The notes below the pieces were generated by a model, which worked only from the letters and a program-made list of their open reading frames with translations, had not been told where the DNA came from and did no database searches. The position numbers and the translations under genes are program-made. A stretch of DNA of 64,000 bases from Adineta ricciae (taxonomy: Eukaryota > Rotifera > Eurotatoria > Adinetida > Adinetidae). The stretch lies in assembly GCA_905250025.1 (NCBI GenBank), contig CAJNOJ010000115.1, positions 186,001 to 250,000 of the forward strand, given 5' to 3'. Shown here one piece after another: positions 12,501 through 24,441 of the stretch; position 1 is the first letter of the stretch; each line of letters starts with the position of its first letter.

Positions 12501-15500
12501 TCAGAACTCAAACTACTTTCATTAATAAGAATCGTTGTCAATGACTTTAGAGATTCTTTTTTTCTCCTTCAGATCTACTTTTCATCGTCAAACTACAGCT
12601 GCAGAACATGGTAAGATCAAACGCGATGAAATTTTAATTCGTTGTCTTAATGTCAATCTAATTTGAAAGGGTCTTTCTTGGAGAAGATGATCATTCCGAT
12701 ATACTCTAACTAAATATTAGAAAACTTACAACAGTTGTTGAAGTGCGTGCATGCATGGTAACGTCAAAGATGACCTGTATGCTTTTAGCTCATTTGAAAT
12801 GCACGCTTGAACATACAATTTGTGATGAAATGAAGAAATGAGTTGATATTCCTCTCGTGCTTCTTTTCTCTCCTCTTTCTCTCTCATTCTCGCCCATATT
12901 TTTTGTTTTTCTACATCCGGCTTACCAGGAATACAGGCCGCCGAGACCTGTTGGAAACATCCTCAGAGTTGAACGTGAACATCTTTTATCAAACACGCGC
13001 AGATGTGAACTCAAGTCTATCGATAATATGACTTGCCGCAAGAAAACATTAGGTGACGACAATGATAAAATCCGTTGTTTTTCTTCCTTCTTTTTTTTTA
13101 TTCTTAATTCTTGTTCAATTAATAGCATACATGTCTCCGTTAAACAACAGCATTAGAGCAAAGATTTCTATCATTTTTTTTGACGAGAAAACCGTCGACA
13201 ATCATTCTCGGTTTTCTTTCATTTCTTTCTACTTCTTCCTATTTTTCTCACTCGTTATTGACGGTGATTATATTATAGTCATTCTCTGATAAATTGAGGA
13301 CAAATAAGGAAAAAAACATGTTAAAAAAGGATCATGAAGAGGTGAATTTAACCCTTTTTTATCCAGATGTTTTGTGGAAGTGAATGAGAACATTTCTGCC
13401 TTGACATCTAAACTTGACTGTGCACCGTATTGCGTTGTTTATGGGTCAACAGATGCATATGTTTCATTTGAATATTCGGTTTTACTTATTTCTCCACTAA
13501 TTAATACGAAAATAATCTCGAGGCCCTACTAATTCATAAAACGTTTCTCTCTGTAATAAATTACCGCCCGAAAGTTTATGCACCCCACCGAAAAATCTAC
13601 GCCTATCTCTCAAAGTTCACTAATGAAGCATTCAATGTGATAATTAACGGATAACAATGCTTTAATCTTATTTTCACTCTTATCTCAACTGAGTACTTTG
13701 TATGCGATCTTTTGAGGCTTAACATTAAAACATATGATTGATATGTGACAAGTTGTTTTTGAGAATAAAGAAGCGTGAGAAAAAACTGTTTGCACTTTTT
13801 CTCTTTCTCTCTTCCTACTAAAAATAGCTTCACATGAGGAAATAAAAAAAGATACCATGACAGCAAGTAGCAAATCCTACCGTATCATTAGTAATCGCCT
13901 TTGTTGACGAAGCTGCGAATGGCATTGCCAGTTGGAGTAATTTATTTCCCGTCGGTGTTAATTTTGCCGACGGTGAAGAAGATGTCGATGAGTCCAGTGT
14001 GGTTGTTGACAGCGTTCGTGGAGTCGGTGTTGGATTATTAGCCAATAAAATAAATTTTGCATCAGGATCGTTCGTAGTATTCGAATCGCATACTAAGCCC
14101 GGCGTGATGTTACCTTTCCCTGTTAATAATGGAAGAACATTTCGAAGCAAACGAAAGCGCAGTGCATCCCAAGCTTCCGGAAGAAGATTTTCGACGGATG
14201 AAGCCAGTAATTTAATCGAGTGATTTATTTCGAAAGTCGCGTTCGTCATTGGATTATATGAATTATAATAACTGCATATGACGGTGAAACATTCCAAAGC
14301 GCCGTGTCGTAATTCTCGACGAGTCGAGATCAGCAGAGGAAGAAAATGAGTGGAAATTCTCGATAGATTATCATATTGATATTGACGATATTTCAACAAT
14401 GTTGCCGTAACAATGGCAAGCATTTCTAATTGAATTCGATAGTTGTACGACTCGAAATAGTCATCGATTAATTCACCAAGAATCAATGGTGGTTGGACGA
14501 AATTTTCGAGTAAGAGAACAAGACTGACACTTAGTTTCTAAAGGAAATCGACAAGAATTAATTAGCCAAACAGATCTTTTTCTTTTATGTATATCTTAAA
14601 CTGAAATGTTTATTTTGAACAAAATAAACATGTTCACCGTTTATGATAGACATCCGATCAATTCTTTGGTTTCACTATCCTTGAACAGGTAAAAACTCGC
14701 TTAGAATACGTTGACCTTGTCTTAAATTACTCAAACGGTATTTACTATTGAGTTGGCTGAAAATAGCTTGACAAAGAAACGAGCAAAACACTCACTGCTA
14801 ATTGCCGGTTGTTCGATTGGCCATTGGCAAGAATGTTTTTGAAAATCGTACAGATAGTTTGGAAATTTTTGCCGCAATAAGTCACTTGGGCATGTTTTAT
14901 CAGCCAACCAAGACATGTCGATAGCACAAGTTTGATCTTAATGGACAAGTCCGAATCTATGGATGCTAAGTATGACAAAAGATCAAGTATCGAGCTTAGG
15001 AATGTATGTAAAGCGTGATGAAATTCAGAATCCAAATTGGATGATAAATATTTGGTGCGAATTAGTTGCAAATGTTTCTCACACAATTGCTTGAATTGCT
15101 CTAAGTGTTCTAAGCGAGTTGTTTCGGAAGCCAATGACCAGTCGGAACGTATTATATTAACAGACGAGTAAAAATCGGAGTTATCGTGAACAATGGAAGT
15201 CGTTCGAGGCGTCGAAGGAGGTAGAGGAGGTTTACGATTTGATGACAGATTATGTGTGCTCTCGGAATAATCAACAATACCATTAGTTACTACAGAATAC
15301 CGCAAATAGATCGTCTGTCTTTCAAAGAAAAATAGTTCTTACCTTGTGGTGCACGTGGAGTTTGGTCCTCATCATCTTCCAAGCCGGTGTCAACAGAAAC
15401 GATCTGTAAGTGATCATCGGTTCGTGGCACAAACGTATAGTATGCTTGTTGGAGTATCGTTGAATAAGTTTTCAAATAAGTGTTTACCGAATCCGTGCCG

Positions 15501-16229
15501 ATGATGCGTCGTATATGTTGGATTGAAGTGATAATCACGTCTTTATATGTCAGACGAAACGTATTGTCTTGCAAATGTTGAAGAAGAACTTCGAATATTG
15601 GCGAGAGATTTTCATATTGATGAATCGTATTTAATACATCGGTTAACGATTGAATGGATAGGACGCGCACTCGAGTGTTGGAAGATTTTAAGCCATCTTG
15701 GAGATAGATATATAGGAAAGTCTGAACGTCTTGAGTTAAACGAATCTGCTTGGTTAAGATTTGCACGGTTATAGATTGAACGTCATTTGATGTCGAAGCA
15801 AAACATTGAATAATAGCTATAAGAAAATAAATTGATCAACGATGTGGAATGAAGTAGAAACGAACCTGGAAGAAAAGTCCGTTGATCATAGTGATAAATA
15901 TTTGCTTGAATTTCTAATATCAGTGTCAAACAATTATATAGATATTCGGCGCTGTTGGCCTGTTGAAGCGTATTTATTAGAGATAATAAGATATTGTGCC
16001 TTTGGGTCGCATCCAGAATGGTGGATAGACGGTTTCGTCGTGCGTTCTTGCACCAACGATTTACTGTTTGAATTTTATGTTCATGGTTGGCATCATTGAG
16101 GAGAATATCAATGAATTGACTATCAGATATAGTTATATCAGTTTTATGTAGAAGAAATGTATTGGATGAAGAAGAAGTAGAAGAACCGGAACCAGTTGTC
16201 ATTCTAGGAAGCGATGGAACAAGTGCCAT
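6544..16229 (-). CDS. TOGARAM1: TOGARAM1/crescerin-like multi-TOG ciliary microtubule regulator
   Basis: TOGARAM1 (crescerin, FAM179B) binds tubulin through TOG domains and controls axonemal microtubules in cilia. The N-terminal TOG array is coded at about 16229-15783, 15774-15290 and 15305-14745, with the end of the second TOG at 14486-13881 (RRELRHGALECFTVICS, then EAWDALRFRLLRNVLPLL). A low-complexity linker spans exons from 12028 down to about 8630. The C-terminal TOG pair starts at about 8590; its stretch DDWERKCSGLGLLQRL followed by EVKNLRSQVARFALSTF is characteristic of the crescerin TOG3. HEAT-like helices continue to the stop at 6544. I treat it as one gene because the 13881 and 12028 exon edges join in phase 0 (NDT then AMRNREIPPLK) and the domain order matches the family. 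The 1.85-kb intron between them is unusually long here. The ATG at 16229 lies just downstream of an acceptor-like CTTTCAG. Some linker exons are uncertain. Confidence 0.82.
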
Positions 16230-17181
16230 TGATGGTGATGATTAACATGAATGAATCTGAAAGATTTCTGTTATACAAGAATTAGTGATGTCGGGCAACG
16301 AACAACAGAAATATTATTCTCTTCCTTTCAACACTTACTGTCCTGTTTATTCTGCAAACAAAAGAAAAAACAACTTGAAAAGAAGAATAATCACTATGAT
16401 GTAACCTTGGATAGATATTACCGGTGAGGTTCTTTTTTCATGAAAAGAAATCAGACCTTTCGAACTTCTATATCTGATCAAAAGCAATGAAAGAAAGAAA
16501 ATGATTTGTGAAATATGACGCGGACTTCTTCACGTTTTCTTTTCTTTTCTTTTCTTTTTTTACGAATCAAAGATATACGGTTCGATATTCTGTTTGTTTC
16601 TTTCAAGACAACAATAAACTACTTTTACGACATGACAGATATTTGAATGCATGACAACCATGACTAACACCTCTCAGAAGAATGCCAAAGTCAATAGACA
16701 ATTACCGACCTCTATCCATTCATAATTTACACATACATACTACTCAGACAGCTTAGAACGTAAAGAGAATGATTAGTACTTGCAGTTGTCTTCCTCCGTC
16801 GATAAGTTCCTTGATCTTTATCATGTTAAGAATTACCGTCCGCTTGATCTCGATAATTATCTGCTGCTAAACAATAAACATGAGAGATTGTGATTCACCA
16901 TAGCTTTCCTGTAGCCTGAGATACATGACTTATGTTTCGTTTCATGTTCTTTGTCATTATGCGCGAATAGAATGCTAGTTTTAATGCGAAAATATTTCAC
17001 TGTGTACAAAAAAAGAAGACTAGAGCTTGAATATCAGAGAACAGACTCACAATACTGTCTACGGATACATAACATCGGTACTCAAACAAACAAAAAGCAG
17101 ATCAGAATATCGTAGACAACGAGAGAGTTTCATCCTCGGCGAATAATTTTGATTGAAAAGAAGATATGGTCATTCGTTGTT
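16230..17181. other. Intergenic region with TTTTC pentanucleotide tract
   Basis: No coding sequence is supported between the TOGARAM1-like start and the end of the PRA1 gene. A short (TTTTC)n tract lies at about 16535-16558. Just upstream of the TOGARAM1-like ATG there is an acceptor-like CTTTCAG and a short upstream ATG frame of 14 codons that overlaps the main start out of frame. Confidence 0.45.
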
Positions 17182-17906
17182 TTATCGTCGTTTCGTTGTT
17201 GATTCTTCAGTTGGTTTAGCACCTAGCCAACTCAGCAAAAGACCCATTGGAGTTGCTTGTAAGGAAAGACTTTCTACAGCATTCTCTGCCTTGTTTTGTA
17301 AAGTTTGTGTACGAGCAGTTGCGTGACCGACAATCACTAAAAAAAAGTGAAATATAAACCATCGAATTTCGTCGTACTTCGAGAAAATCTACATGATAAT
17401 GGAAGAGCAATGCCAAGTAGGAAGATAAAGACTGTTCCAAACATTCGAATGACTAGAAATGCTGCGAACAGAAGTATTATCAGGACTAGAATTGGTCGAT
17501 CATGGAAGAGCACTGTCAATGCAGTTCGTTGCTTTTGTGTATAAACAAATCCAGCGAGAAGAGCAGCAAGTATGAAAAAACCAAAAACAATCGCTGCTGG
17601 GTAGAAAAAGCTAATTACAAAAACAAATAGAGATTTGTATATGCATAGATAGTGACCATTACGCGACTAGTAGGATGAAAGGTATTGCAATAGCTCCGTA
17701 GTTTGATTGATAGTAAATCATATTTGCAATGACTTGTTTTTCCAATTCTCGCAATTCATTCGGGTTGAAACTTGGTTTCGCCCATTCATTTCCTCCAATG
17801 AATTCTCGTATCGAACGAATCTATTCCAAAAGTGCAAATTCTGATTTCTAAATCTTTATTCGAAATTTACCGGTGGGATACGAAACTGATGTTCGCTATT
17901 CGACAT
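17182..17906 (-). CDS. PRA1-family protein, PRAF3/ARL6IP5-like (copy B)
   Basis: PRA1-family proteins are small ER/Golgi membrane proteins that bind prenylated Rabs or transporters. The start at 17906 gives MSNSEHQFRIPP; the next exon carries NEWAKPSFNPNELRELEKQ and the family hallmark IANMIYYQSNY, followed by hydrophobic hairpins. One contains HDRPILVLIILLFAAFLVI. The C-terminal part HATARTQTLQNKAENAV and LQATPMGLLLSWLG matches the PRAF3 tail (HASLRLRNLKNK, then KRTPMGIVLDAL). The stop is at 17182-17184. The gene lies 171 bp downstream of a homologous copy on the same strand, and an acceptor-like TTTTATTCTAG lies 36 nt upstream of its ATG, with no room for a typical separate promoter. It is a tandem paralogue that has diverged strongly from its neighbour. 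Confidence 0.88.
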
Positions 17907-17942
17907 AACGACTTCTATAGCAACAACAAGCTACGCGATGAT

Positions 17943-17958
17943 CTAGAATAAAATATCT
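17943..17958 (-). promoter_or_regulatory. Acceptor-like site upstream of PRA1 copy B
   Basis: On the minus strand a T-rich run ends in CTAG at 17943-17944, 36 nt before the ATG at 17906. The upstream gene stops only 171 bp away, so this is a candidate spliced-leader acceptor. It could also be a 5'UTR cis-splice acceptor. Confidence 0.5.
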
Positions 17959-18077
17959 ATTTTCAGAGGAAGTACAATCAATTATATCATGGATATGATA
18001 TCAGAAACTAAAGCATAAAGGGTATATCGATAAAAATAGAAACAGAAAGAAAGCGTCAAGTCATGTTTGATTTTGAT

Positions 18078-18801
18078 TTATTCCAATAATGATGGATTAC
18101 GTAAGCCGAGAGCGGCAAGAAAGACACCCATTGGTGTTCCGTGAAGACTAAGTTGGCTGATTTTGTTGGTGACTTTATTGCTCATATTTCGTCGACATAA
18201 TGTTGCATGAAGAAGAATTGCTAAAAGAAAACAAGATTAGACATTATCGAAGACAGTGTGAAAGAGCAACCTTGAACGGGTAAGACAATTCCAAGGAAGA
18301 AAATGAATAATTTGCCAAGAAAACTCAAGATAAAATAAGATGCACCAAGTACAGCAACGAAGACTATGATCGGTCGGTCTTCTTTTGCGGAACGTAAGAA
18401 ATGTTCCACAGTTGCTAAAACATTGTTATTATTCGCTCGAGCTGATGATGATATGTAGACAAAGCCCATCAATAAGGCAGAAACCACGACTAAGCCGAAG
18501 AGAAAATCCACGGGGTAATTGATACTAAAATGTAGCATTTCAAGTAGAAGTTCATTTAGATGAAATCGCTTTACCCGACCAAAAGAAACAACGCAATACC
18601 GAAAACGAAATAGTTTGTCTGATAATAAATCAAATTGCTGATAATTCGGTTATTCAATTTTGGCAAATCCGAAAAATTCGGCACATTCCATGTTGCATTC
18701 GTAATGAACTCACTTAATGGCCGAAATGGCGCAAAGCGCAACTCATTCGATGTAGACATTCTATCTCGAATTTCTTGTGCTATATTGCTACCGGTATTCA
18801 T
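18078..18801 (-). CDS. PRA1-family protein, PRAF3/ARL6IP5-like (copy A)
   Basis: The start at 18801 gives MNTGSNIAQEIRDRMSTSNE. The PRA1 domain follows with FAPFRPLSEFI, NVPNFSDLPKLNNRI, the hallmark ISNLIYYQTNY and four hydrophobic segments in two hairpins (about 18221-18538 and the end of the first exon). The C-terminus HATLCRRNMSNKVTNKI and LHGTPMGVFLAALGL matches PRAF3/ARL6IP5 closely; the stop is at 18078-18080. ARL6IP5 is an ER protein linked to glutamate-transporter trafficking and Rab regulation; that role is family knowledge. The gene sits 170 bp after the BRD7/9-like stop, and TATATTTTCAG abuts the ATG directly, suggesting trans-splicing within a cluster. Confidence 0.9.
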
Positions 18802-18815
18802 CTGAAAATATAGTT
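18802..18815 (-). promoter_or_regulatory. Acceptor-like site abutting the ATG of PRA1 copy A
   Basis: Minus-strand sequence ACTATATTTTCAG ends at 18802, immediately before the start codon. The intergenic space is 170 bp. This is a candidate spliced-leader acceptor. Confidence 0.55.
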
Positions 18816-18971
18816 ACATACATTTAGGAAATATATGGTTATCCCTAAGATTCGTGCTTTTCACAAATAAACATAACAAGAAATAATCCAACAACGACAA
18901 CAACAACAAACACGAAAATCGAATGTACAGAACAGAATCATTTGTTTGTGCAAAATTGAATAAAATCATGT

Positions 18972-20751
18972 TTACAATGATTCGGTCGTCGATGGTTGAT
19001 TTTCAACAACGCCAAGATTGTGACGAATGATTCCAGGCGAAATTACTTGCTCAGGACCGCTCGATGACAGATGAGTCATGTCACTTAAGTTATGAAAAAT
19101 CTTCTCTGCTAGATCATATTCATTAATAGATTCTGTTGTTTGTTGTGGCTGTTGAGACGAGTTGATAATCTGATGGATTTTGTTTGCCGGATGAGATAAA
19201 CGATCGTATTGAGCTTGGCGCAGTCGGACGAGGAGTTTGGCATTTTCATCAAGTTTCATGTCTAATTGATGTTGATTATTTCCATTGGAAGTTGGATGTA
19301 TTTCATGAACTGAGCCATTTGATGTGACTGTAATCGAAATGAAAATAATTTTTCTTTCTCAGGCAAAAGTTTATACCTTCTGTTTGCGTCTTTTCGTTTG
19401 CTGCAACATTTAAACAACGATCTACATAACTCAAGGCTAAATCACCTGAATCTTTGGCGTAATCAATCAAGGACACAGGATGTTGTGCAGAAAATTCGCT
19501 TCCATACGTATGAATCAGCAAATTCAGATCATCGTGTGATATTGAAGTAAACGATGAATCATATTGTGGTGCATGTGACGCAAAAGCTCCGTAATCGAGA
19601 AAATATCTTGGTAGTAAATGACTTCGTTTCTCATTTTCATTAACAATTGGTGTCGATTGAGATTGATAAGAATGGGAAGATGGACCAGCTGTACCTGATG
19701 ACATACTACTTAGTTCGCCAATAGTAATTGTTCGTGCTTGAGGTTGTTGCTGGTAGAGATCATCTTGATTAATGAAACGAAGTGACGTGGTGCCATTGGT
19801 TCGTTGGCACGATAAGATATAGGATGAATTTGGACGACGTAGACTTAATTTCTCTCGAGCGCATTGCGCAGCTTGTTGAGCTTGAGAAAGAATTTCTTCG
19901 GGAGATAATTCTTCATCTTCTTCTTCGTCAGCAAGTAATGTGGGTAGTTTTTCATAATACTTCGGTAGTTTCAAAGCAACTTTCAGTTTTCGTTGAGCGG
20001 CTGTTGAATTTGTTTGAGTATCATTCTCAACCACCGATGTATCCATTTGTTCGTCATTGGTGTGATTGACGGTTTCAGGACGAAAGCCAAATTCCCGTTC
20101 GGTTAAATGAGAAAAACATTCAACCGTTCGACCAAGATACACTAATTTATCTTTGGCCATTAGTTTAGTGCCTGCTGACAATAATCTCTTCGCTGCTTGC
20201 CAATAAATTGTCTCCGGTCGATTGTATTTCATGGCATTGTTACACATGAGTTCGAAATCAGCGGCGAATTCGAGAAGGTTAGAGTATTCATCTTGAGTGA
20301 TTTTCTTTTTCATCGTCGAGAAATCCATTGGATGTGTTATGATTTGAGAATAGCCAGGTGCAAGCTAAAACAAAAAGGAATTATATTCCAAATGAAATTT
20401 TTTTCAAGGAAAATTTACTTGATCAGTAACAGGATACTGAAAAAAACCTTCTTTATCTTTACATATTAATAAACGTAAGAGATGATCGAGACAAGCATTC
20501 AGATTTGTATTATCTTCATTGGATGATTTGTTAAACGAAGGCTGAATTCGTTTAGATCGATCGGGAACAAATTGATGTTGAGTCGAATTTTGTTGATCAG
20601 AATTAGTAAGGATAGTTTCCGATTGTTGAGACAACGAATTTTCATCATAATCAAGCGTACCAAGTCCAGAATGATTCGACGAATCTTCGTTTTCGAGAAC
20701 TGATTGACCTCCAACGCTAAAACGTGGACGTTTTGCACTACGACGACTCAT
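18972..20751 (-). CDS. Bromodomain protein of the BRD7/BRD9 type (SWI/SNF subunit)
   Basis: BRD9 and BRD7 are acetyl-lysine readers in the ncBAF and PBAF forms of SWI/SNF chromatin remodellers. The start at 20751 gives MSRRSAKRPRFSVGGQ, a basic, Ser-rich N-terminus. The bromodomain runs across the first two exons: LRLLICKDKEGFFQYPVTD, then LAPGYSQIITHPMDFSTMKK, with the acetyl-lysine-binding Asn in LMCNNAMKYNRPETIYWQAA. Downstream, ECFSHLTEREFGF and the acidic ADEEEDEELSPEEI precede a DUF3512-like region ending in a Leu/Gln-rich helical tail with RLRQAQYDRLS. The stop is at 18972. Bromodomain and DUF3512 order fits BRD7/9 rather than BET proteins; I cannot separate BRD7 from BRD9. Three exons are evident. 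Another SWI/SNF subunit (SMARCD) lies in the same window. Confidence 0.9.
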
Positions 20752-20855
20752 GATATCGGATGTTCTTGTCTTAGAAAGTTTTCTATTTGTTGAAGAGATG
20801 CACCACGGCTGATAAAAAAAAATGATCAGTCAACAATTGCAATCGCGCACATACA

Positions 20856-21076
20856 CGTACAGGTATCTGTCTAGCAGCCATATTAAGAACAAAGACACCC
20901 CTAAGTATCCTGTGTACGCGAGTAATTCAATCGAAGAAAAGTAATGAAATCATTACTAAATTATATTTTTATTCTGATTAATAATAGAAAATAATCTCTG
21001 TATAATTTGATAGATGGCGCCATATGCCAATTCAATTGCACTAGCATCCGCTCAATGGTATATATAATGTGATATG
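20856..21076 (+). repeat. Inverted repeat arm 1
   Basis: The arm starts CGTACAGGTATCTGTCTAG and ends GTATATATAATGTGATATG. It lies 105 bp upstream of the BRD7/9-like start codon and so may overlap that promoter. Confidence 0.9.
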
Positions 21077-22000
21077 AAGATGAAACGAAATCTGAAATGA
21101 CTGACTAAGGATAATATCTTTATCTCTTCGTGCACGCGAAACGGTAGGGATGAATGCGTAGTTGTTTTCAAATAAAATAATTTACAAGTCAACGAAACAT
21201 GAGAAAGACAAATCGTCCGATGACGCCGCCTTTCTCTCATATTCTTATCTGATACGTTCAAAAGAAACGAAAACTAATTTTACTCGCTGTATCTAATGAG
21301 GACGAGCAGCGTGATTTATGATCTGTAACTTTGTTTGAACGTGAAAGTTTTCGTCGAAGAGAGAAAAAAAGTCAAATGATAACGGAACGTTTTCGAATAC
21401 TTGTTTTGATTTTGTTTTCAATTGGAAACTTGTCACCAGTTTTTGATCTCTTTCGGTGAGATGCAATCGAGCAGCAACAACATAACACATGTCATTTGCG
21501 TGTGTGTGAATCCTTTGATTGAAATGTGTAACGACTCTTGACTAAACGTGTTAATCATAGAAACTTTCTCTCTCTCTGTTCACTTGTTATTATATTGTTT
21601 TCATTTGTATGATGACTCTTGAGAGTTTGATGCGCATGTTCGAAATGAAAAGAAAGTCGTAAAATAGGCGAACATATAGAAAAAAGAGAAATTACCATTT
21701 CAAACGGAAACGAAATGATGCAGAAAGAACACGAGATATAAAACGTTTAGTTCGATTAATTTGTTTAAATGACATCACGGAGTTGTTTTTTGGACGAATC
21801 AAATAACCGAACAAATCATTTCCTTGTGTTCTATTCGGATGGAATTCAATCGTGCGAGAAATAGTTATAGTGATCGCAATATCTCGACTTTTCACACCTT
21901 ATGATTGGTGTTGAATGTTGTTTAATGAGCAAATCAAAATGCAAAGAAAAAGAGAAGAAAGAGAGAGAGAGAAATTGGTTCCATCATAAAAATCATCGAA

Positions 22001-22221
22001 CATATCACATTATATATACCATTGAGCGGATGCTAGTGCAATTGAATTGGCATATGGCGCCATCTATCAAATTATACAGAGATTATTTTCTATTATTAAT
22101 CAGAATAAAAATATAATTTAGTAATGATTTCATTACTTTTCTTCGATTGAATTACTCGCGTACACAGGATACTTAGGGGTGTCTTTGTTCTTAATATGGC
22201 TGCTAGACAGATACCTGTACG
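22001..22221 (-). repeat. Inverted repeat arm 2
   Basis: This is the reverse complement of arm 1, starting CATATCACATTATATATACC and ending CTAGACAGATACCTGTACG. It touches the ambiguous base at 22222. Confidence 0.9.
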
Positions 22222-22222
22222 N
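22222..22222. other. Ambiguous base (n), possible scaffold join
   Basis: This is the only n I saw in the window. It lies exactly at the outer edge of inverted arm 2, so contiguity between the BRD7/9-like side and the Evx side should not be assumed. Confidence 0.95.
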
Positions 22223-22949
22223 ACTGGCGGAGATGAGGTGAAAACGTGTGATTATCTATCGTTGATTAACGACATACTATTTTCTGGCTTGAGGCAATCG
22301 CAAATGAATGTTTATTGACCCTTAAAAATGTCAAATGGACATCTATAACCATCGCGTGGAGATTCAATTTGATTTTCATTGAAAGACAACGAACGTTTGT
22401 CAAAAACAAAAGCGAAAGAGAACAAAAGTGGGCGGAGATACGATAGTGATGATACTCAGGCCAATTAGTCGACTTGAGATAAATTTTCTTTGGAGTTTTA
22501 TTTATAAAATGTCTCATCTCGATTGTTCATGCAAAGTCTTATCCGTTTGACGAGACAATATCTATTTACATAAGTCCGGTTTTCCTGCAGAAATAAACTG
22601 TTAATTATGCTTCTCATTGTTCACACCTCACGTTCATTCTATATTTAATGATATTAGCAATTATTTGCTTTCATTCTCTTCTTCATCGACTTGATCAGTT
22701 TGAAACAACGACGAATAGTTGATCAGTCATTGTTCGTAATGATATTCTCTTTCTCTTTTCACAACCAATCGGAGTGAGTTTCTTCTCTCGTGTTTTTTTT
22801 TCACATTCAATTATTGAGAAAAGAGAACGAATAATCGTCAGGAGAACGCGCATGATAATGAAGATGAGAGAGAAAAGAGAGAATAGGAGAGAAATCGTCG
22901 ACAACGACGACGACTGATAATCGAATATTTCATTTGAAGAAATAATAAC
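22223..22949. other. Evx upstream region, no gene seen
   Basis: This AT-rich stretch lies between the ambiguous base and the Evx start. No supported coding sequence is present. It should contain the Evx 5' UTR and promoter if the assembly is continuous. Confidence 0.4.
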
Positions 22950-23810
22950 CATGATGTTAGGTAGTAATAACTCATCAACATATCTATTAGGAGCGAATTC
23001 TCGAATTCTATCCGATGAAGGTTTCTCGGATGATAACGGTAGGTCAAAATTTCACATGTGAATCGATACTCATGTCTATCTTGCCTGTCTCTCTCATTAG
23101 ATGATATAACACCAACCAGTGGAAATCTATCTCATCATATGAATAACACTATAAATTCAAATAATTCCAATGATGATAACATTCGTCGATATAGAACAGC
23201 TTTTTCACGTGAACAATTGGCAAGACTTGAAAAGGAATTTCTCCGAGAAAATTATGTTAGTCGACCAAGACGTTGTGAATTAGCAGCAGAGCTGCAATTA
23301 CCTGAATCAACAATTAAAGTAAGACTTCGAAGAACACCCCTATGGAGTAAATCTCTTTTCTATTAGGTCTGGTTTCAAAATCGACGAATGAAAGATAAAA
23401 GACAAAAATTTGCATTTGCTTGGCCAGGTTATCCTGGTGACCCATTCTCATATTTCTCTTACATGTACGCTGTTGCTGCTTCGGGCTATACTCCTCCTTC
23501 TCTCCCTGCGAATCAATCAGGTGTAAATCCAATCATTCCTCCGATCAATCCTTCAGCAACAACAACTGCTCGATTAGCTCCGACAAAAAGTCGATCAGTT
23601 TCTACTACTAAATTGCTTAATGGATCAACAGATACGGCAACATCCTACTCATCGGCTTCATCTCCTACCTCATCCAGTTCATCGCCAAAACAAACTCCTG
23701 TACATCATTCACCGATTAAGCCAACGATTAATTTTGCTTTGCCAGCCATGGGTTTAGCATCATTTCTACCGAATGCAGTGAATGAGTCATCATCAACGGC
23801 CAATCCTTAA
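22950..23810 (+). CDS. Evx: Even-skipped/Evx homeobox transcription factor
   Basis: Evx proteins are DNA-binding developmental regulators of posterior and neural patterning. Three exons are clear: 22950-23038 ([19 protein letters not shown]), 23101-23318 and 23367-23810. The homeodomain reads [19 protein letters not shown], then [20 protein letters not shown], then PESTIK followed after the intron by [34 protein letters not shown] and NRRMKDKRQ are typical of the Evx class. The 48-bp intron (23319-23366) splits the homeodomain between positions 46 and 47, a conserved position in Evx genes. After the homeodomain, [17 protein letters not shown] matches the Evx Tyr/Ala motif; the rest is a Ser/Thr/Pro-rich tail ending SSSTANP. 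The protein is short (about 250 residues) and I see no Groucho-type C-terminal motif. A polyadenylation signal AATAAA follows at about 23901-23906. Confidence 0.94.
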
Positions 23811-24441
23811 GAAGAGACCTTCCTTTTGTTTCTCATGTATTCTAGTCGAACAATGATTTTTCTTTTCTTGTTGCTTATCGAGATCGATCGATATTGTACA
23901 AATAAAAACATTGATTTTCTTTTTTGTCATGTGTTTCATTTCAATTATCGTAACTAATAATAAAATTTAACTATCTTAATACTCAAGAATAAACGATAGC
24001 TTTTTGACTCGTCGGCAACTATTGATGAGAATCATTTCGTTTTCCCGCTATATCATTAGTCAATTGCTTGTTAATGAGCATGCTCATTCTTGTCATGTAA
24101 TAATCAATAAACTTCGTCATTTCAACGGATGAAAGAGGCACCGACATAAATCTTATCAATCACTTCTCCTACTCATCCAAATTAGAAAATGTGTTTGGAT
24201 ACAAAGACGACAAAAGGTGCCAATTGATAACGGCACACATCGTAAAAAGACGAAAGAATTGAACGATATCTTTCATGTTTGTATCGATACTTGAAAACTG
24301 CGAGTGAAGTTTTATGATATTTTCATCAATTTCGACATCATTATTCATTTCTTGTGTTGGTCACCTTCTCTCGAATGTTTATTTGTTTGTTTGTTTAAAA
24401 TAACAATAAAAACAACAATAAAATCAGTTCTTTTCTCGTCT
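23811..24441. other. Convergent intergenic region
   Basis: This is the 3' space between Evx (+) and SRP9 (-). It has AATAAA-like signals near 23901 and short TTTG repeats near 24381. No additional gene is supported. Confidence 0.5.

Larger units (their letters stand above)
20856..22221. mobile_element. Foldback structure with 221-bp inverted arms (TIR element or assembly palindrome)
   Basis: Arm 1 (20856-21076) and arm 2 (22001-22221) are reverse complements over their full 221 bp with no mismatch that I could find. They enclose 924 bp with no plausible coding sequence, and the match stops abruptly at both edges. Identical arms and absence of a transposase would fit a young non-autonomous DNA transposon with long terminal inverted repeats. 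However, the outer end of arm 2 abuts the single N at 22222, so a scaffold join or inverted-overlap artefact is equally possible. Including the base next to each arm, an AC dinucleotide flanks both sides, which is too short to be evidence of a target duplication. Confidence 0.6.

Noticed and set aside
12843..13289. Overlapping frames within the TOGARAM1-like 1.85-kb intron
   Set aside because: Composition is Phe/Leu/Ser-rich from T-rich DNA; flanking TOGARAM1 exons join in phase without them. A hidden alternative exon cannot be excluded.
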